A stretch of DNA of 64,000 bases. It comes from Nissolia schottii (lineage: Eukaryota; Streptophyta; Magnoliopsida; Fabales; Fabaceae). A model generated the notes under the pieces. It ran no database searches and was not told the origin of the DNA. It saw only the letters and a program-made list of their open reading frames with translations. Both the position numbers and the translations under genes were made by a program. Positions 21,598 through 34,484 of the stretch are shown here, one piece after another. The number at the start of each line of letters is the position of its first letter. The stretch's first letter is position 1. The stretch lies in assembly GCA_003254905.1 (NCBI GenBank), contig QANU01057563.1, forward strand, positions 10,860-74,859, read 5' to 3'.

Positions 21598-23845
21598 GAT
21601 TTCATGATGTGTATGAGAGAGGAGACGTAAAGTGAGTTTGAATCTTATAATATGTATGAAAGATGAGACTTAATATTTATATCATATTTAGTGTACATAT
21701 AACATTATTCTAGTACAAAATAAAGTAATTTTCTTCGGACGTGTATATTTGTGTAAGTGTAACTCGTACGTACCTTCTGCTTCAGCCGAATTTCAGATGG
21801 CAACAACGCTGATACATACTTTGAAATAGATATAATTAAGTTTAGACCATTTTTATTACGTTGAAAAAAAGTACACGAGAGAGCTTAAACATGTTCTTGA
21901 TATCTGTTATATGCCACACGGTAAAGCAGCCAGAAAAAAAGAGAGAAGATATATTCCATAACGTAACCAGAAATTAGATATAATGCATATGAGTAATTGA
22001 AATTGGCTGGGGAATTCTCGGTACCTTTTATTTTGCATGGTATAGAACATAGATGCTTTATAACAGTTAGTCTTAGATAGGCTTAATTTTTGGTAAGACT
22101 TTTTAAGATGGTGCTCTTACTATTAAAAAGTATAAGAAATTTTTTTTATGTAGTAAATTTTTTAATGTTTACACTACTCGTATAACTTTTATTTATTGAG
22201 TTATTTTTTTATTTTTTATCAAATAATATTGTTATGACTTTTCAATAGTAGTTTTAAAAGGTTAAAAAACTTAATTACTCAAAAAAAAGCCGTAGCATTA
22301 TCAAACCAAACTTTAGTGGCCACATGATTTATTTCTTATAAACATAAAAGGAATATAAATTTTAAGTTAGCATAACTAAATATGGACCACCTTTTTGCAA
22401 AAAAATATCAATTCCTTTGGAAAGAAAAAATAAGGACACCAAAACAATCTGACATAATCATGAACACATTAGCACAAAGGAACATATTTACCATGTGTGG
22501 TTGCGGTTGGTTATGGTGTGAATTACTAGGCAATTATTTCATTCTTACTTAAACTTTATTTGGATATAGTCCATGGATATATTATAATTGTTTATATACA
22601 AGACATATTTGTTTCCCATCGTATAACTGAGGAATTATATTTGGAGTCCTAGCTAGGAGTTACCACCTTTTCACATAATGTCAATTTGTTTGATGCTTTG
22701 GCTTTCTTGTCCTCTTCATATATTGTAGCGTGCGTTCACGGATCATGATGACTGATGCTTCGTTTGCACTTCAGAGATTGGTGTAGATTTGTTACTGTTC
22801 AAGCATATCTTTGTTTCTGAAGTTCCTAATTAATTAACAACTTGCTTTGTTTTGTCATTTGTCGTTGAATATATTTTATTCCGCAAGAATGCTTAATTCT
22901 CAAATATTACATAAAATACTCATAAAACTACCAGAAATATTTTGCCCTTAACAATTTAATTTCCACCCTGAATGGTAGAAATCCTAACTTTTAGCCCGAG
23001 TATGTGTTACAGTCCTTTATGAAGAACTTTTCCCTTCCTCCACTACACATATCTACCATCCAATCCTCTCTTATGTTTTCTTTCGCTTCTTTGCTTGGCT
23101 TTAAGAACTAAGATGTTCTAAAGAGTATGAATCTCTTTCTCTACGGGGACGTAAGAATGTCTCGTGTTAAATTGCCCTCCACTACCATGTCATCAACAAC
23201 TATGCATCGCTTACATTGGCCAAAGTCATTGTCCAAGAGTAATTTATTTGAGCAATCACACTTAAAAAGAAAGAAAAATGCGCTTCAGAGAATAATATTC
23301 CGCGAAATATCTATTTTCAAAAGTTGAATTATTTTGCAGTTTTTTCCAATCCCAAAAAATAAAAAAGGGTTGAATTAATCGTTCATTTAAAATATAATTG
23401 GTTTTGATTAACTTCTGTATATAAAGAAAGGGTTTCAGTCAAGAACTATGTTTGTAACATTTTAATTGAAAGGCTGAAACTGAAACAGGAATTACTTCAC
23501 CAAGTTACAGTGGTTAAGTTTAAAGACTCTATCACATGCATCAACCAACCAGCAGAATATAACTACATATAGCTGAAGCTAAATAATTAACTCAACATTA
23601 GTTGATAACAGAAGCACTATGTTGTTTAGCAAAATCCATTGTAGCACCATGCACCAGATGTTTAATTCATCAATATTGGCTAGTGCAGAAGTTCAACTAG
23701 CCCATAGCAACCAATGGTAAAAAGAAAATTACCATGAATGATCCCCTATTATCAGAAAAATGGGAGATTCCCTATCCCACCTTCACATAGAAGGGAAAAA
23801 GAAAATAACCCAAATATGAGAAAACTTGAAATCTATGTTCTGTCC
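21598..23845. other. Intergenic, no gene seen
   Basis: AT-rich, no recognisable repeat boundaries or protein-like reading. The 3' UTR of PMP22 (minus strand) presumably occupies the last few hundred bases. Confidence 0.45.
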
Positions 23846-26800
23846 TTAGGCCTTCTTAATTGCAACAGACCTTGCTTTCAGATTCAGAAAGATACCCCTG
23901 AAGCAACAAATAATTAGGAGAACATACTAACATTATTACATTGACACTAGTCTAGTAATTGATTATCTAACTTAACATCAAGGAAGAAAGTTCCAATTCT
24001 TTCATGATGAAGAAACTCAATATATATATAACTAAGTTATAGAACAGTTCAAAATTCAGGGAAACAAGACAAAAATGTTTCCACAATGTATCAAATAATT
24101 TAGACAAATTTTTGGTTAAGTGAGGAGCATGCAGAAAACACAAGCAAATAGGTTTGTGTTGCATAATGGCTTCACTTAGAAGGGTAAAACCTATTGTGGC
24201 ACTTCATCCTAAAATGAAAATTTTAGTGGTTTAGCAACAGCAATAGTGTTAAGCATCTCGGTAGAGTTTGAACAGTCTCTAGGCATCAGGTTTATTACTT
24301 AAATCTTTAACATATTTCATTTAGAACATTCATTCTAGAAGCTACTACATTTTAGGCAGGAATTTCCTGAAGATGTAAAGACCTAAATTCCATTTATCAA
24401 TTAAACACCATAAAAATTCATGGTATCGGGCTCAAATGTTACCTATTACTAAATAGACTACCTTCTCTAAGTTTCACAGGAAAAACTCCTAATTCCAATT
24501 AGGAGTTAATATATTCCTGCTAAAATCTATTATCTATGGTCCAATAAAAACCTTCTGTAGTTCACAATGCATGCTTTGCACGTTACTATCGACTGATGAA
24601 GCTATTATTCATTAATTTTGGAACAAATGAAGGATCAAATGAAAATAATCATGAAAGAGTAATAAGATATAGCATGTCGAAAGATGTTGGAGCTCACCAG
24701 CACGCAGCAGCAAAGCTGTGAAATAAAACGCGGAGCTGCAAAGGCATGTACTGGTAATTCACCCAACCAACGATAGGCCAAAACTGCAAGTTCAAACCAA
24801 TATAAATAATTAAAAAAAATAATAATAATGCCAACTTTTCAAACTGCCCCATTAAGCCAAATAACACAAAAATGTTCCCATTGTCATACCTTCCATGCAT
24901 TCAACTGAACAGAAGGGAAGTCATTCTGAACTTTGTTCATGACTATACTCCACGGCCTTCCTGCAAACCAGTCTCATACATTAATTGCTATGCAGTGCAG
25001 AAACAAATATGAAAAAACTTTTCCGTTTACATTTTCAATGATTTAGTGTCTGATGTCTTGATTATTTTTATTTCCAAGATTCAAATTTCAACATGTGCCA
25101 TGATGCAGAAATAGCTAAAGTGCTAAACAATATAAAAATCTGATTGAACTAGAAGTGATAGGGAATCTTTTATATTACAAAACTTGTACAAGAAGAAATT
25201 GCATGAATGCCAGAACAAAAATTTTCCTTTTCAATTTTCGAGTTCAGCAGTTATTTGATCATCTAATAATCATGATGTTGCTGATTGTTTCTCATCTCTA
25301 CCAGATCAAGGATGCTTTTGAGGTTTATAATATCTATATAGCTCATGTCAAACGGGTTATGATGCAGGTGACTCTGAAGAAACTACAAGCATTCATGAAA
25401 TAAGTGATGATTTCAAATTATTAATATGTAGTAATGTTTTAAATAATAAAGTACCATTGCATAATACCTTCATCACTTCCCATGCGCTGAAATTCATTTC
25501 TAGTTTTAAATAAACAAAGTACTAATTCATTTCAGCACCAACCAAGGAAAGAAAAATTTGCTGAAGGAAAAACAGAAAAATGGGATAGAAGGCCTAGACT
25601 TTCCAATGTAACAAATTCCAGATCAGGACACCATACTGGCATACTAATTAGCGGTTACGACACTTTGAACACAAGATTTTGACATATCCTAACTTCATAG
25701 GAATCAAAGAGTAACAGCATCATGATTAGTGGTTAAGCTGCAATAAGTGTTCAGCATCTTGTAATTGCATGATAGCCATGATAAATATACATAAAAAGCA
25801 GATTTTTGAGAAAAAAGTTTAAAAAAAAAATTGGTTCAAGTTTTCTGGGGAGGGAGGTGGGCATAGAACATAAGAGACATTCACAACAAAGCTGATATTA
25901 TCTTTATTCATGACAATATTTCAAAATCGTTGTGTGTAAATTGATGATTAACATTCAATATGAAACTAATTTCATCAACCATCATACCTTCTATAACCAT
26001 GCCATAGTACATCATGAAGAAAAAGTTGTTCCATGGGGAGCTAGTTATCTGTTCAAGGATCACCTAATAATAGCAGGAAATTTTACTCATTAGAGCATCA
26101 CTTTAAAACTTGTACACGATAAAACCTAAAACAACTCAAAATACTATCCCTATAAAGTGAAGGGCATACAACTAAAAATAAGAATCTAACAATATACCTT
26201 CTTTGCAACAATTTCATTCCCTTTCTTCCCCTTAAAGATTTTATCCATCAACTTGTGAAGAAAATGTCCAAAGGGTCCTGAGTATGCAAAACCATATAGC
26301 TGCAAAAAGACAATTTGACTGTAAATTTGCAGAGTCCGTCAAAACCCAGCCAAAAACTTCATTTTTATTCCTTTTCTAAGGAAGGTAGCAAGTAAGCAGA
26401 TATACTATTATTTTATTATTGTTTATTCATCATCAGATTGAGACTCATGAAATGGACACAAAAAAAAGAGGACTATATTTTGCTTGGCTTCAATCAAAAT
26501 AATGATCTTTTCAACTTTGATCCAAAGATGGATCACACATCTGAGGTTGCAAAATGCGATTGAAATGGTGGCGTTTCTCACATTTAATAATTTAGAACAA
26601 AGCATATAGAGTAAAAGGGGGGCATATACCATGAAAAGAAGCAATCTTCTGAACTGAAGCCTCTTGGCCCCAGCAATCTTCTGTGCCACTGCATCACTAA
26701 AACCAGCCAGAACTGCCGCAGTAATTGCCTAAAAATCCAAATTTTTTTTTTTTTTTGGAGGGTACAACCCCATTAGTCTCTTAATTATAAGAAACTTGTA

Positions 26801-26910
26801 AAGAAAAGAGAAAAACGGGCTATTGAAAGGAAGGGAACCTTGGTTCTGAGAGGATGGAGCTGAAGCTGGAGTAGGTATTTCTTCCAAGCATGGTTGACTG
26901 TGTCAGACAT
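23846..26910 (-). CDS. PMP22: Peroxisomal membrane protein PMP22 (Mpv17/PMP22 family), seven exons
   Basis: Exons (minus strand): 26839-26910, 26630-26728, 26198-26299, 25988-26063, 24890-24960, 24698-24783, 23846-23897. All introns are GT-AG and phases are consistent, giving 185 residues. The protein starts MSDTVNHAWKKYLLQLQLHP, has SDAVAQKIAG and GPFGHFFHKLMDKIF, then the family signature WNNFFFMMYYGMVIEGRPW, followed by FWPIVGWVNYQYMPLQLRVL, and ends LNLKARSVAIKKA. Plant PMP22 is about 190 residues with four membrane helices and sits in the peroxisome membrane, where a pore or metabolite-transport role is suggested for the family. The basic N-terminus before helix 1 agrees with peroxisomal targeting. 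No truncation or missing block is seen. The first donor (AAG|GTTCCC) is weak but keeps the frame and the conserved junction PLRTK-AIT. Confidence 0.96.
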
Positions 26911-28199
26911 GGTGATTGATCAACCTCGGATCTTGTCTTTCTCTTTCTCTGTCTTTTAACTTGGTTCCGAGGTTGTAGTGGGACTTGGTAGTTTCTGTTA
27001 TATTGCGATTTGTGAGAGTGACAGGAACAGATAAAAATATGGGAAGACCGAAGAAAAACACAGCATTGGATTTGGAATGGGTAGGCAGAATAAAATAATA
27101 AGACAAGGACAATGCAGCGAGGCTTCAAGTCACGCATTTCTTGGAGTTGGATCAGTGAGTTCTTGGAAAAATATTTTATAGGTTGTAGTCTTATTTATGT
27201 GATTTTAATTATTATAAAGGAATTAATTATTATTGGTATGGGTAGAAATATGTTAAGTTGTTTGTGGGATACCTTTAGTCTAACTCATTTAAGACCTAAT
27301 TTAGGTTATCTTATTCAATAAATAAGTTCAACCAAGACTTTTAAAAAGAACTTTTTTAGTTAAAAGAAGCCGATTGGGATCAACAAAATTAATCTATTTA
27401 TAAAAATATATATTTTTCTGTTTTTGAATAAAAAAATTCTTATCATATTTTTATAATGTGACCTAACATATTTAAAATCATTTTTGCTTTTCATTTATTT
27501 TTCTCAATTAGAACAGCGTCAAACGATTCTTTAACTCTTCATCTCTTTGTCTTTGCCTTAAACCTAGAACCTAACGTGTCATCTTTTTGTCGGCTGAATA
27601 ATACCTATTAATTTGTTTTTTCTTGTTATATTACTTCAATCTTTGTAGAGTAGTCTTCTTTCCTAGTTACTGGTAGAACTCATCTTCTTTCATGCTTATT
27701 TTGACAATGTTAAACTTAAATGATTGAAAATATTTATCTGTATTTTTTGTTAATGAGTTAATTAAATAATCGTGCATGTAACTTCAAAGACAAACAATAT
27801 TTGAGTTCTTTTTTTTTTCTTTATTTTAAGTAAGCTTATAAACAAGCTTTTGGGTCATGTCAGACTTTTAAAAAGGTTAGACCGAATTTAAGAAAAAAGT
27901 CTATGGCAAGTAATAGCCCTAGACTCAAGTTGAATAGTGTAGAAGTAGGTATTACCTATTTAAGACAAGGACCAAGCCTAGCTTGACCTGATCTATTTCC
28001 ACCTTTAGCTACTCGCAATGGACACCATAAAAATGAAAAGATATTTTGTAGCTAGTAGTATACTACTTTTATTTGAGCTCACTAGGGAATTATTGCCTGT
28101 TACCAACAATTACCTTAAGTGTGCACAAAAAAATTTGTTATTAATTTAAAGCATGGGCAATATACATTTTAAGTTTAAGAAAGAATTCTGAGTTAATAA
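26911..28199. other. PMP22 upstream region and AT-rich intergenic DNA
   Basis: About 200 bp immediately upstream should hold the PMP22 promoter and 5' leader; a CTTTCTCTTTCTCTG pyrimidine patch (seen as such on the + strand at 26937) lies next to the start. Beyond 27140 I see no gene. Confidence 0.4.
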
Positions 28200-28335
28200 G
28201 TGGGGTTTGGTCAAGCGGTGAGGGGACTTGTTCACCACAACGTGATGAGTCAGGATTTGAATCTTAAGAGAGCCCTGCTCACAATGATGATAAGTGAGTC
28301 ATTTATTACGTGTAACAACTATTTAAAAAATTAAT
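28200..28335 (+). mobile_element. tRNA-derived SINE
   Basis: A box-like motif TTGGTCAAGCGGTGAGG (28207-28223) is followed about 30 bp later by a B-box-like AGGATTTGAATCTT (28252-28265). This spacing and wording are those of plant tRNA-related SINEs. The tail runs into an AT-rich TTTAAAAAATTAATTG. It is not a tRNA gene: no cloverleaf forms around the boxes. Confidence 0.6.
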
Positions 28336-28340
28336 TGATA

Positions 28341-28635
28341 CTCCCTCCGCAAATAAGTGTTTTTTAAGGTTTTTACACATTTATTAAGAAATCATTAATA
28401 TCATCTTGGTTTGTCAAAATTATCCTTTTCATTTTTCTCAAATTCTCTCTCTCTCTATTAAATTTTCTCTATCCAAACTTTATTGTTGAAAATTGAGACA
28501 ATGATAATTACGTGAGATAGAACAAGAGTAAAATAGGAAGAAAAAATAATAATACTACCTTAAAATCTTAAAATGACATTTATTTGTGGACAAATATATT
28601 TTGTTTGTAAGACTTTTATTTGTGGACGGAGGGAA
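28341..28635. mobile_element. Stowaway-like (Tc1/mariner) MITE
   Basis: The left end CTCCCTCCGCAAATAAGTG and the right end CTTTTATTTGTGGACGGAGGGAA are inverted, flanked by TA on both sides (28339-28340 and 28636-28637). Length is 295 bp, with no coding capacity. It lies just beside the SINE at 28200. Confidence 0.85.
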
Positions 28636-29075
28636 TATATATTTAATTGAAATGATGTCTTTTAACTTTAACAGCATCAACAACATCTGAATTCCCTAAA
28701 ATAAACTGTATTTGTGAGTGAATGACAATTTTGCTTAATGAAATCCATACTCACACAATGCAGTTGGTTGTGTTTGGATAAGGTATTTTTTTATGGTAGT
28801 GTAATTTTTTTTAAGAGAATTTCAATTGACTTATTACAAAATTTTTTTTGTTTGGATACTAAATGAAAGGAATTTAAAAAAATTTAAGTATTTTTTTGAG
28901 GTATTTCAATTTCTTCTCTTCACAAGGAATTCTAAAATTCTCTTCATCTCTACTCATTATCTTAACTCTCTCTTCCCCAAACTCTACCACCATTCATCAT
29001 CTTCAACTGAGTGGTTCATCTTCCCCTTGCCCTTGGCATTCTCCTCCTCCCTCGCACTATCTTTTTCAAGTTGGG

Positions 29076-29426
29076 TCACACAATCACCTTCGCTATCATC
29101 ATCTCTAACTCCAACACGACCTCCGGCGTAGAAATGATGTGCTCCACATACACATCAACTTCACATTTGTGTTTTATGGCATAGTTGCCCATCCCTATGG
29201 AATGCGAGTCATCTGTGATAGATGCCAACGTACGAGAACCCGGAACTCTCCACCACAGTAGCACATCATTGTTATATTGAAGCCATCTGACTTCATTCAG
29301 GCACTCAAAATAAGGCCATCGGTCAATATCTATGCCGTGCACAGCTTCTACAAATCCATTCATATATTTGACTGGCGGCGCTTTATCAATGTTACCCCCG
29401 TGGTGAAAAACTACAGAAAAACCCAT
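29076..29426 (-). pseudogene. MULE-type PB1-like domain ORF, shifted near its end
   Basis: From the ATG at 29424-29426 the protein reads MGFSVVFHHGGNIDK, IDRWPYFECLNEVRWLQY, LLWWRVPGSRTLASITDDS and EVDVYVEHI. This is the N-terminal PB1-like domain found in many plant MULE transposases, thought to mediate protein contacts. At about 29093 the frame shifts; the alternative frame continues with an acidic tail (DDDSEGDCVTQLEKDSARE) ending DDEWW and a stop. The downstream zinc-finger and transposase parts are absent. Expression is not shown. Confidence 0.6.
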
Positions 29427-29981
29427 CTTGAAATAATATAAATGGCTCAAATACAACTTTTACTTAGGCTTGCTAATAACAGATAAAATGAACAAGCATT
29501 ATTCAGAACACAAGTAAAACATTCAGAACACAAGCAGAACACAGACGAGAATAATATGTGTCTTAATCCACATTCAGAACTTCAAAATTGTACACACAAG
29601 CATTATTCTAAACACAAAACCATTTTAAAAAATTGCACCTCCCTAAACCCACAAGCATTATTGAAAAATATTGTAACCACAACCTATCTGTCCCACAAGC
29701 ATTATTCTAAAGCTTAAACCAATTAAAAAATTTTACCTCCTCTGACACACACGGTCCTAGTGAATTCTTTCAAGTCAAGATTTTTGGTCCCCACAACCCT
29801 GTGCATAATCGAAACAAAATGAAAAAGTGAGAAAGAAAGTGTAAGTCACAGAAACATAAAGCAAAGTGAGAAAGAAGAGGCAAGCAAAGTGAGAGAGAAG
29901 ACGGGAAGCAAAGTGAGAGAGAAGAGGGATTCCCTTACCTTTTTGGGGTCGCGGTGGGTAGCGACTTAAAAGGGTTGTTAG

Positions 29982-30026
<45 letters not shown>

Positions 30027-30512
30027 CGCCGACCAGAGAGGGACAAGAGGCAGACGACAGCACGAGATGGACGAGAGATGGACGACAGATAGGGAAGCCC
30101 GGACGAAGGAGAGGAGAGGGAAGACACGCGACAGCGACGGCGGTCTTGGGGAAGACGATGGTATGGGGGATCAGGTCCACTGATGGCGACGAACTGATGG
30201 GTCATTTGTGTTTGGGGGTGGGATTTCAATTTGGGGATTTAGGGATTTCAATTTTTTTTTTATAAAAAAATCGGGTCGGGTCGTATATGTACCGGGTTGA
30301 TGGGTCAAACTAATTGAACCGGGTTATGCCACGTGGCGAGTCCACGTGACACGCCACGTCTGCGGAGTTAACTGATACGTCATCACCGTCAGTTCCCAAA
30401 CGTCTACATGGACAAAAATCAAACTACCAAAATTTACAGAAACTAAAATCTCTACTGAGGGACTTAAACCAAACTTTCTCATATTACAGGGACTAAAAAC
30501 TTAATTAACCCT
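29080..30512 (-). mobile_element. Mutator-like element (MULE), one end and PB1-like ORF
   Basis: The right end (reading minus) starts GGGTTAATTAAGTTTTTAGT and passes through GACGGTGATGACGTATC and CACGTGGACTCGCCACGTGG, a sequence type I associate with legume MULE ends. A 5' region with a (GA)n run (29984-30022) leads to a minus-strand ORF with a PB1-like domain. No matching inverted terminus was found to the left and no transposase domain is present, so this is a truncated element. Confidence 0.65.
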
Positions 30513-32289
30513 AAAATTTATTTATTTTTTAATTATTTTTTTAAAATTTAAAACAAAATCTTCTTTAGACTTTATTATTTATTGTAGCTTTAGTGTCTAT
30601 TTTTGAATGTACCAAAAAGTATCTATTTTTTATGCATTATTTTTTTCTGCACACAATCCGCATGGATACCTTGCTTAGCTAAATTTAATTTTGGCAAAAC
30701 CAAAGATAGTTAAGAATAAGTTTACAAACACAGTCTAATAGGCGCTATGCATTAGTTTTTCTGATAAATTAATGAAACCACCCTAAACAGGATGAGAAAA
30801 AACGGATCATAAAGATCCACAGTACAAAGCCAAGAGAATCAACAGTGTATACAAAATCGAAACATCAAACACTGCAACATACAATACATATGGTAAATGA
30901 ACGCAACAAGATTTATGATGAAGTTCCTCATCACAATTCCGAAAGATGATTCATAGAGCAACACTAGTTTATTTAGAGTAGCAAAGGAGAAAAAAGTAAA
31001 GGGTCCATTGTAAAATATTGATATGCAATTCATGAACGCTTAATTAGGAGCCGAGCTGGTGGATCATCTAAACATGGAAGGAGGCATCGGTGCACGAGTT
31101 TTTGGTGGCCCAATCCAACCTGCATAATATTTTTGTTTTGTGCAATATGGTTAACTTAGACTTTTCAAAAATAAAAATAAAAGTTGACTTGTAAATATTT
31201 TTAATTTATACACGTTGATCGACAAATAAATGAGTATAGATTTCAGTTATATATATATATATATATATATAGAAAGTGGTGTTATAAGAAATATATACTA
31301 TTTCCATGTAGATTTATTTAAGGCAAAAATGGTTATTTTAACCCCTTGTCTTTTATTTTCTTTTTCAATGAATTTTGTTAACAAGTAAAATATAAGTTAT
31401 TAAAATTGGAATGTAATGAGGTTTTTATATTTTCAATGCACTGAAGACTTTTCGTTTTTTATTTTTTTAATATATTTTTTTCTTAACAAATGTTCTAATG
31501 ACATTTATTAACAAAATTCTCTTTGAATTTTATTTTTTTATTTTTTTTAATTTGATTCCCTATGTTACAAATCATTTTTATTTTGGTTCCTCAGTTACTT
31601 TTGCATCACATAACTAATCGAAAATGTTAATATGACACAAATGAATCTGAAGTGGTACAGGGAAATTTAACCTAGATAGTGTTACAAGAGCATATTTGTT
31701 TAATTATGCAACAAAATAATGATCACCGTTGACCAAATTAAAAATGATTTGCAGCAGTAAGATTGACTAAATTGAAAAGAAATTAAAAAAAGATAAAAAC
31801 TAAACTGCAAAACCAAATAAAGATAAGTGGGGGAAAAAAACTTATTTCGATTAGATATAACTTATCAATTTTATATTTAATAATTATATTAATTTATATT
31901 GAATATAAAATTAATTAATTTTAATTTAAAAATTTAAATAATATCAACGCATTCAATTAAGTTCATATTAATAAAATTATCATTAAAAAAATTTAAATTC
32001 ATTTAAAATGTTGATTATATTTTAAAGTTATTTAATATGTTACATAAAATCATTTAAAATTAAAACATTAATTTAAATCAAACCAGTATTTGAAAAATAT
32101 AATTTAAAAAATACGTTATACTCGTTAAACAATACTAAAAGTACTATTCAATTATTATTTAAAGTTCTAAAACAAGAAGGGAAACCAGAATTAATTAATT
32201 TTTTAATAAGAAAATCAAAACTTAAATTATAAATAGAAAAACTATTTACTTATAAGCAATAGCCACTCCCATATTGTAGTAGTTTTATT
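30513..32289. other. AT-rich intergenic DNA, no confident gene
   Basis: It contains a TA microsatellite (31244-31271) and long A/T-rich stretches at 31850-32160. A possible small minus-strand terminal exon at 31064-31119 is discussed under findings. Otherwise nothing is recognised. Confidence 0.45.
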
Positions 32290-33346
32290 TCATTTATTAT
32301 CACACATGGAGTTAGTGCTAGAATTACTGTCTCTTAGACCTTTGGAAGGGTCATGGCCTCTTGCTTTAAGCTCTTGGTGTTCTTGGCACAAGGCGCATGC
32401 ATCACAGCAGAAATGAACACAGCAATCACAGCATGGTTCTGCTGGTAACTCATACTTCTTCCTCAGCTTCTCTCTGTAGACACATGAGTACACCCAGTGG
32501 CACGATACCAGCATAAGCAACCCATACGCACACCCTTGTGAAAAGCATGCTATTGTTCCAAATTAACCACACAAAAATATATATTAGAAACCCACTAATC
32601 AAACTAATTAAATTTTGAATAGAATAATACACGAATTAATATCTTTTTATATTTCTTCTTTTTTATTTATTGATGTTTATACTTACAACTCTGCCCTTCG
32701 TCCACAATTTCTGCAATTTGGCCAAAAGTGACGCAGGGTAGACAGCAAGTTATGAAACCTGCATTGTATTATTTTTCAAATTAGTTATTCTATTAATTAA
32801 TTAATTAATTTGAAATTTTGAACAGATATAATTCAAGCAATGCATCACCTAATTCAACTGGAAAAAATTTGGGCACAAAGTTGGGTGGATTTTGGAGAAG
32901 AAAAATAGTTATAAATTAGCAAAACTAGTTTTTGATTCTATGATCTCTAATTTTATCCGGTTTTATCACAAAAAATGCTGAGTGACACAAACGTCACTAA
33001 TGTGGTACACACATGAATCTAACATGTATTATGCTATGTCAGTATTTTTTGTTAACTTTTTAACCAACAAACCAAATTAATATCGATTTAAAATATAAGA
33101 GAATAAGTTGAACAAAATTTAAGATGAGGAAACAAATTGGTAAAGTAAATAAAAATAATGACGAAATAACCTATATATGTAACCCACATATTCATATAGC
33201 AAGAAGCAAAATACAGTTCAACAAAACTGATAATGCCATTTCATAAAAAGTACTCCATGCCATGTATAAACCTTACATGTTTTAGGGTCTTCACAGCCAC
33301 AGAATTGAGCAGACCATTTAGGTGGGGGACGACGACCAAAGATCAT
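32290..33346 (-). CDS. PLAC8-domain protein, plant cadmium resistance / cell-number-regulator type, three exons
   Basis: Exons (minus strand): 33277-33346, 32687-32758, 32290-32549, GT-AG introns, giving 133 residues. The protein starts MIFGRRPPPKWSAQFCGCED, has the PLAC8 core CCLPCVTFGQIAEIVDEG (about 28-45), a hydrophobic segment GCAYGLLMLVSCHWVYSCVY, and the C-terminal CCDCCVHFCCDACALCQEHQ followed by ELKARGHDPSKG. The cysteine clusters and the CQExxELKxRGxDP motif are hallmarks of PCR/FW2.2-like proteins, small plasma-membrane proteins linked to Cd or Zn handling or to cell-number control. The CLPC form of the CCxxxxCPC motif (Leu where many members have the first residues differently) is retained enough to expect function. 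Which subgroup it belongs to is not resolved. Confidence 0.95.
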
Positions 33347-34484
33347 GTTTTAGCTACGTAAAAAAGGGAATGTGTTGAAATTGCAGATTGAAAGTGTTGA
33401 TCACCTTAATCTGGTATATATATGTTAGACATAAAGTCTTGCTATATATTTATATATGTAATACCAAGAGACCACGGTCATATCACGAATGTATGATCTC
33501 CATTGGAAACATCGGCAGCAGCGAAACAATTTGAAAGTGTCCTGGAGCAAAAAGATGAAATAAGTGCCATGACTCCTTCAAAGAAAGTTCGGAGATTTGA
33601 ACGTAATAAATAATTAGTAGAAAATATCGAACTGCCAATGATATTTGTTTGCCTATATATAGTTCATCCTGCCGTCTAAAGACTGATGACTTTATTATTT
33701 GTTTTTGCTGTTGGCCGTCTTCATAATTTTCTTGACTCTTTTATCACATTCTTTTTGGGAGTCTTGATAGCTAATTTTGAATTTCCTTGTTAATGTAGAA
33801 AGATGACGGTGTGAGTTAGACTAGTCGAGTTTATCCATTTAACTTGTTGAAAATGAGACGTTTGATAGAGCTTTTCACTAGAAGCAATCAAATTCTTTGA
33901 AAATGGAATAATATGGTAGCATCATGTATGCAATAATATGCAATACAACGAATATGGAAGAGAAGGAAAAAAAAAACACTAAATTTAATGTGGGAAAAAT
34001 CTCCCAATGCAAGAGATTAAAAAACTCATGGGACGGTAAAAGGCTTTTCTATAACAGCAAACGGTCACTCACAAGGGCCTAAAGACAAACAAGCTGAAAT
34101 CAACAAAGAAGAGTTCAAAAATGTCATCACAAAAACAACAATGTTCATGAATTTTCTTGGATTCTATAGCGCTTTGATCGAAAATCACACCATCCAGATT
34201 TAAGATCAATGAGTGAGGAAACTCTAGTTAAAATTTTAGCCCAATCGAACAAGATTGACCATCTGATCATCCACTTGATGAAACCTGGTTGCTATTGAAA
34301 ACAAGTTGCATAAATAACACCTCTCTGTCTTGATGAAACCTAGTTGCTGATGAAAAAAGCCGCAAAAATAAAACACCTCTCTCTCTCCTCCACTCACTTA
34401 TGTCTGCTACTAAACCAATTAAATTAGGTTAAGACACACTAATGGGCATGTCAAGAGACACCCAAAACAATTGGGCTTGGGCCT
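33347..34484. other. Upstream of PLAC8 gene; intergenic
   Basis: Probably the PLAC8 promoter in the first few hundred bases. A duplicated phrase GATGAAACCTGGTTGCT / GATGAAACCTAGTTGCT (about 34278 and 34333) suggests eroded repeat DNA. No gene seen. Confidence 0.4.

Noticed and set aside
24694-24900. 68-codon ORF as a separate gene
   Set aside because: It is exon 6 of PMP22 read through its flanking intron.
29935-30265. ORFs with Arg-Glu or Ser-Leu repeats
   Set aside because: They arise from the (GA)n run in the MULE 5' region.
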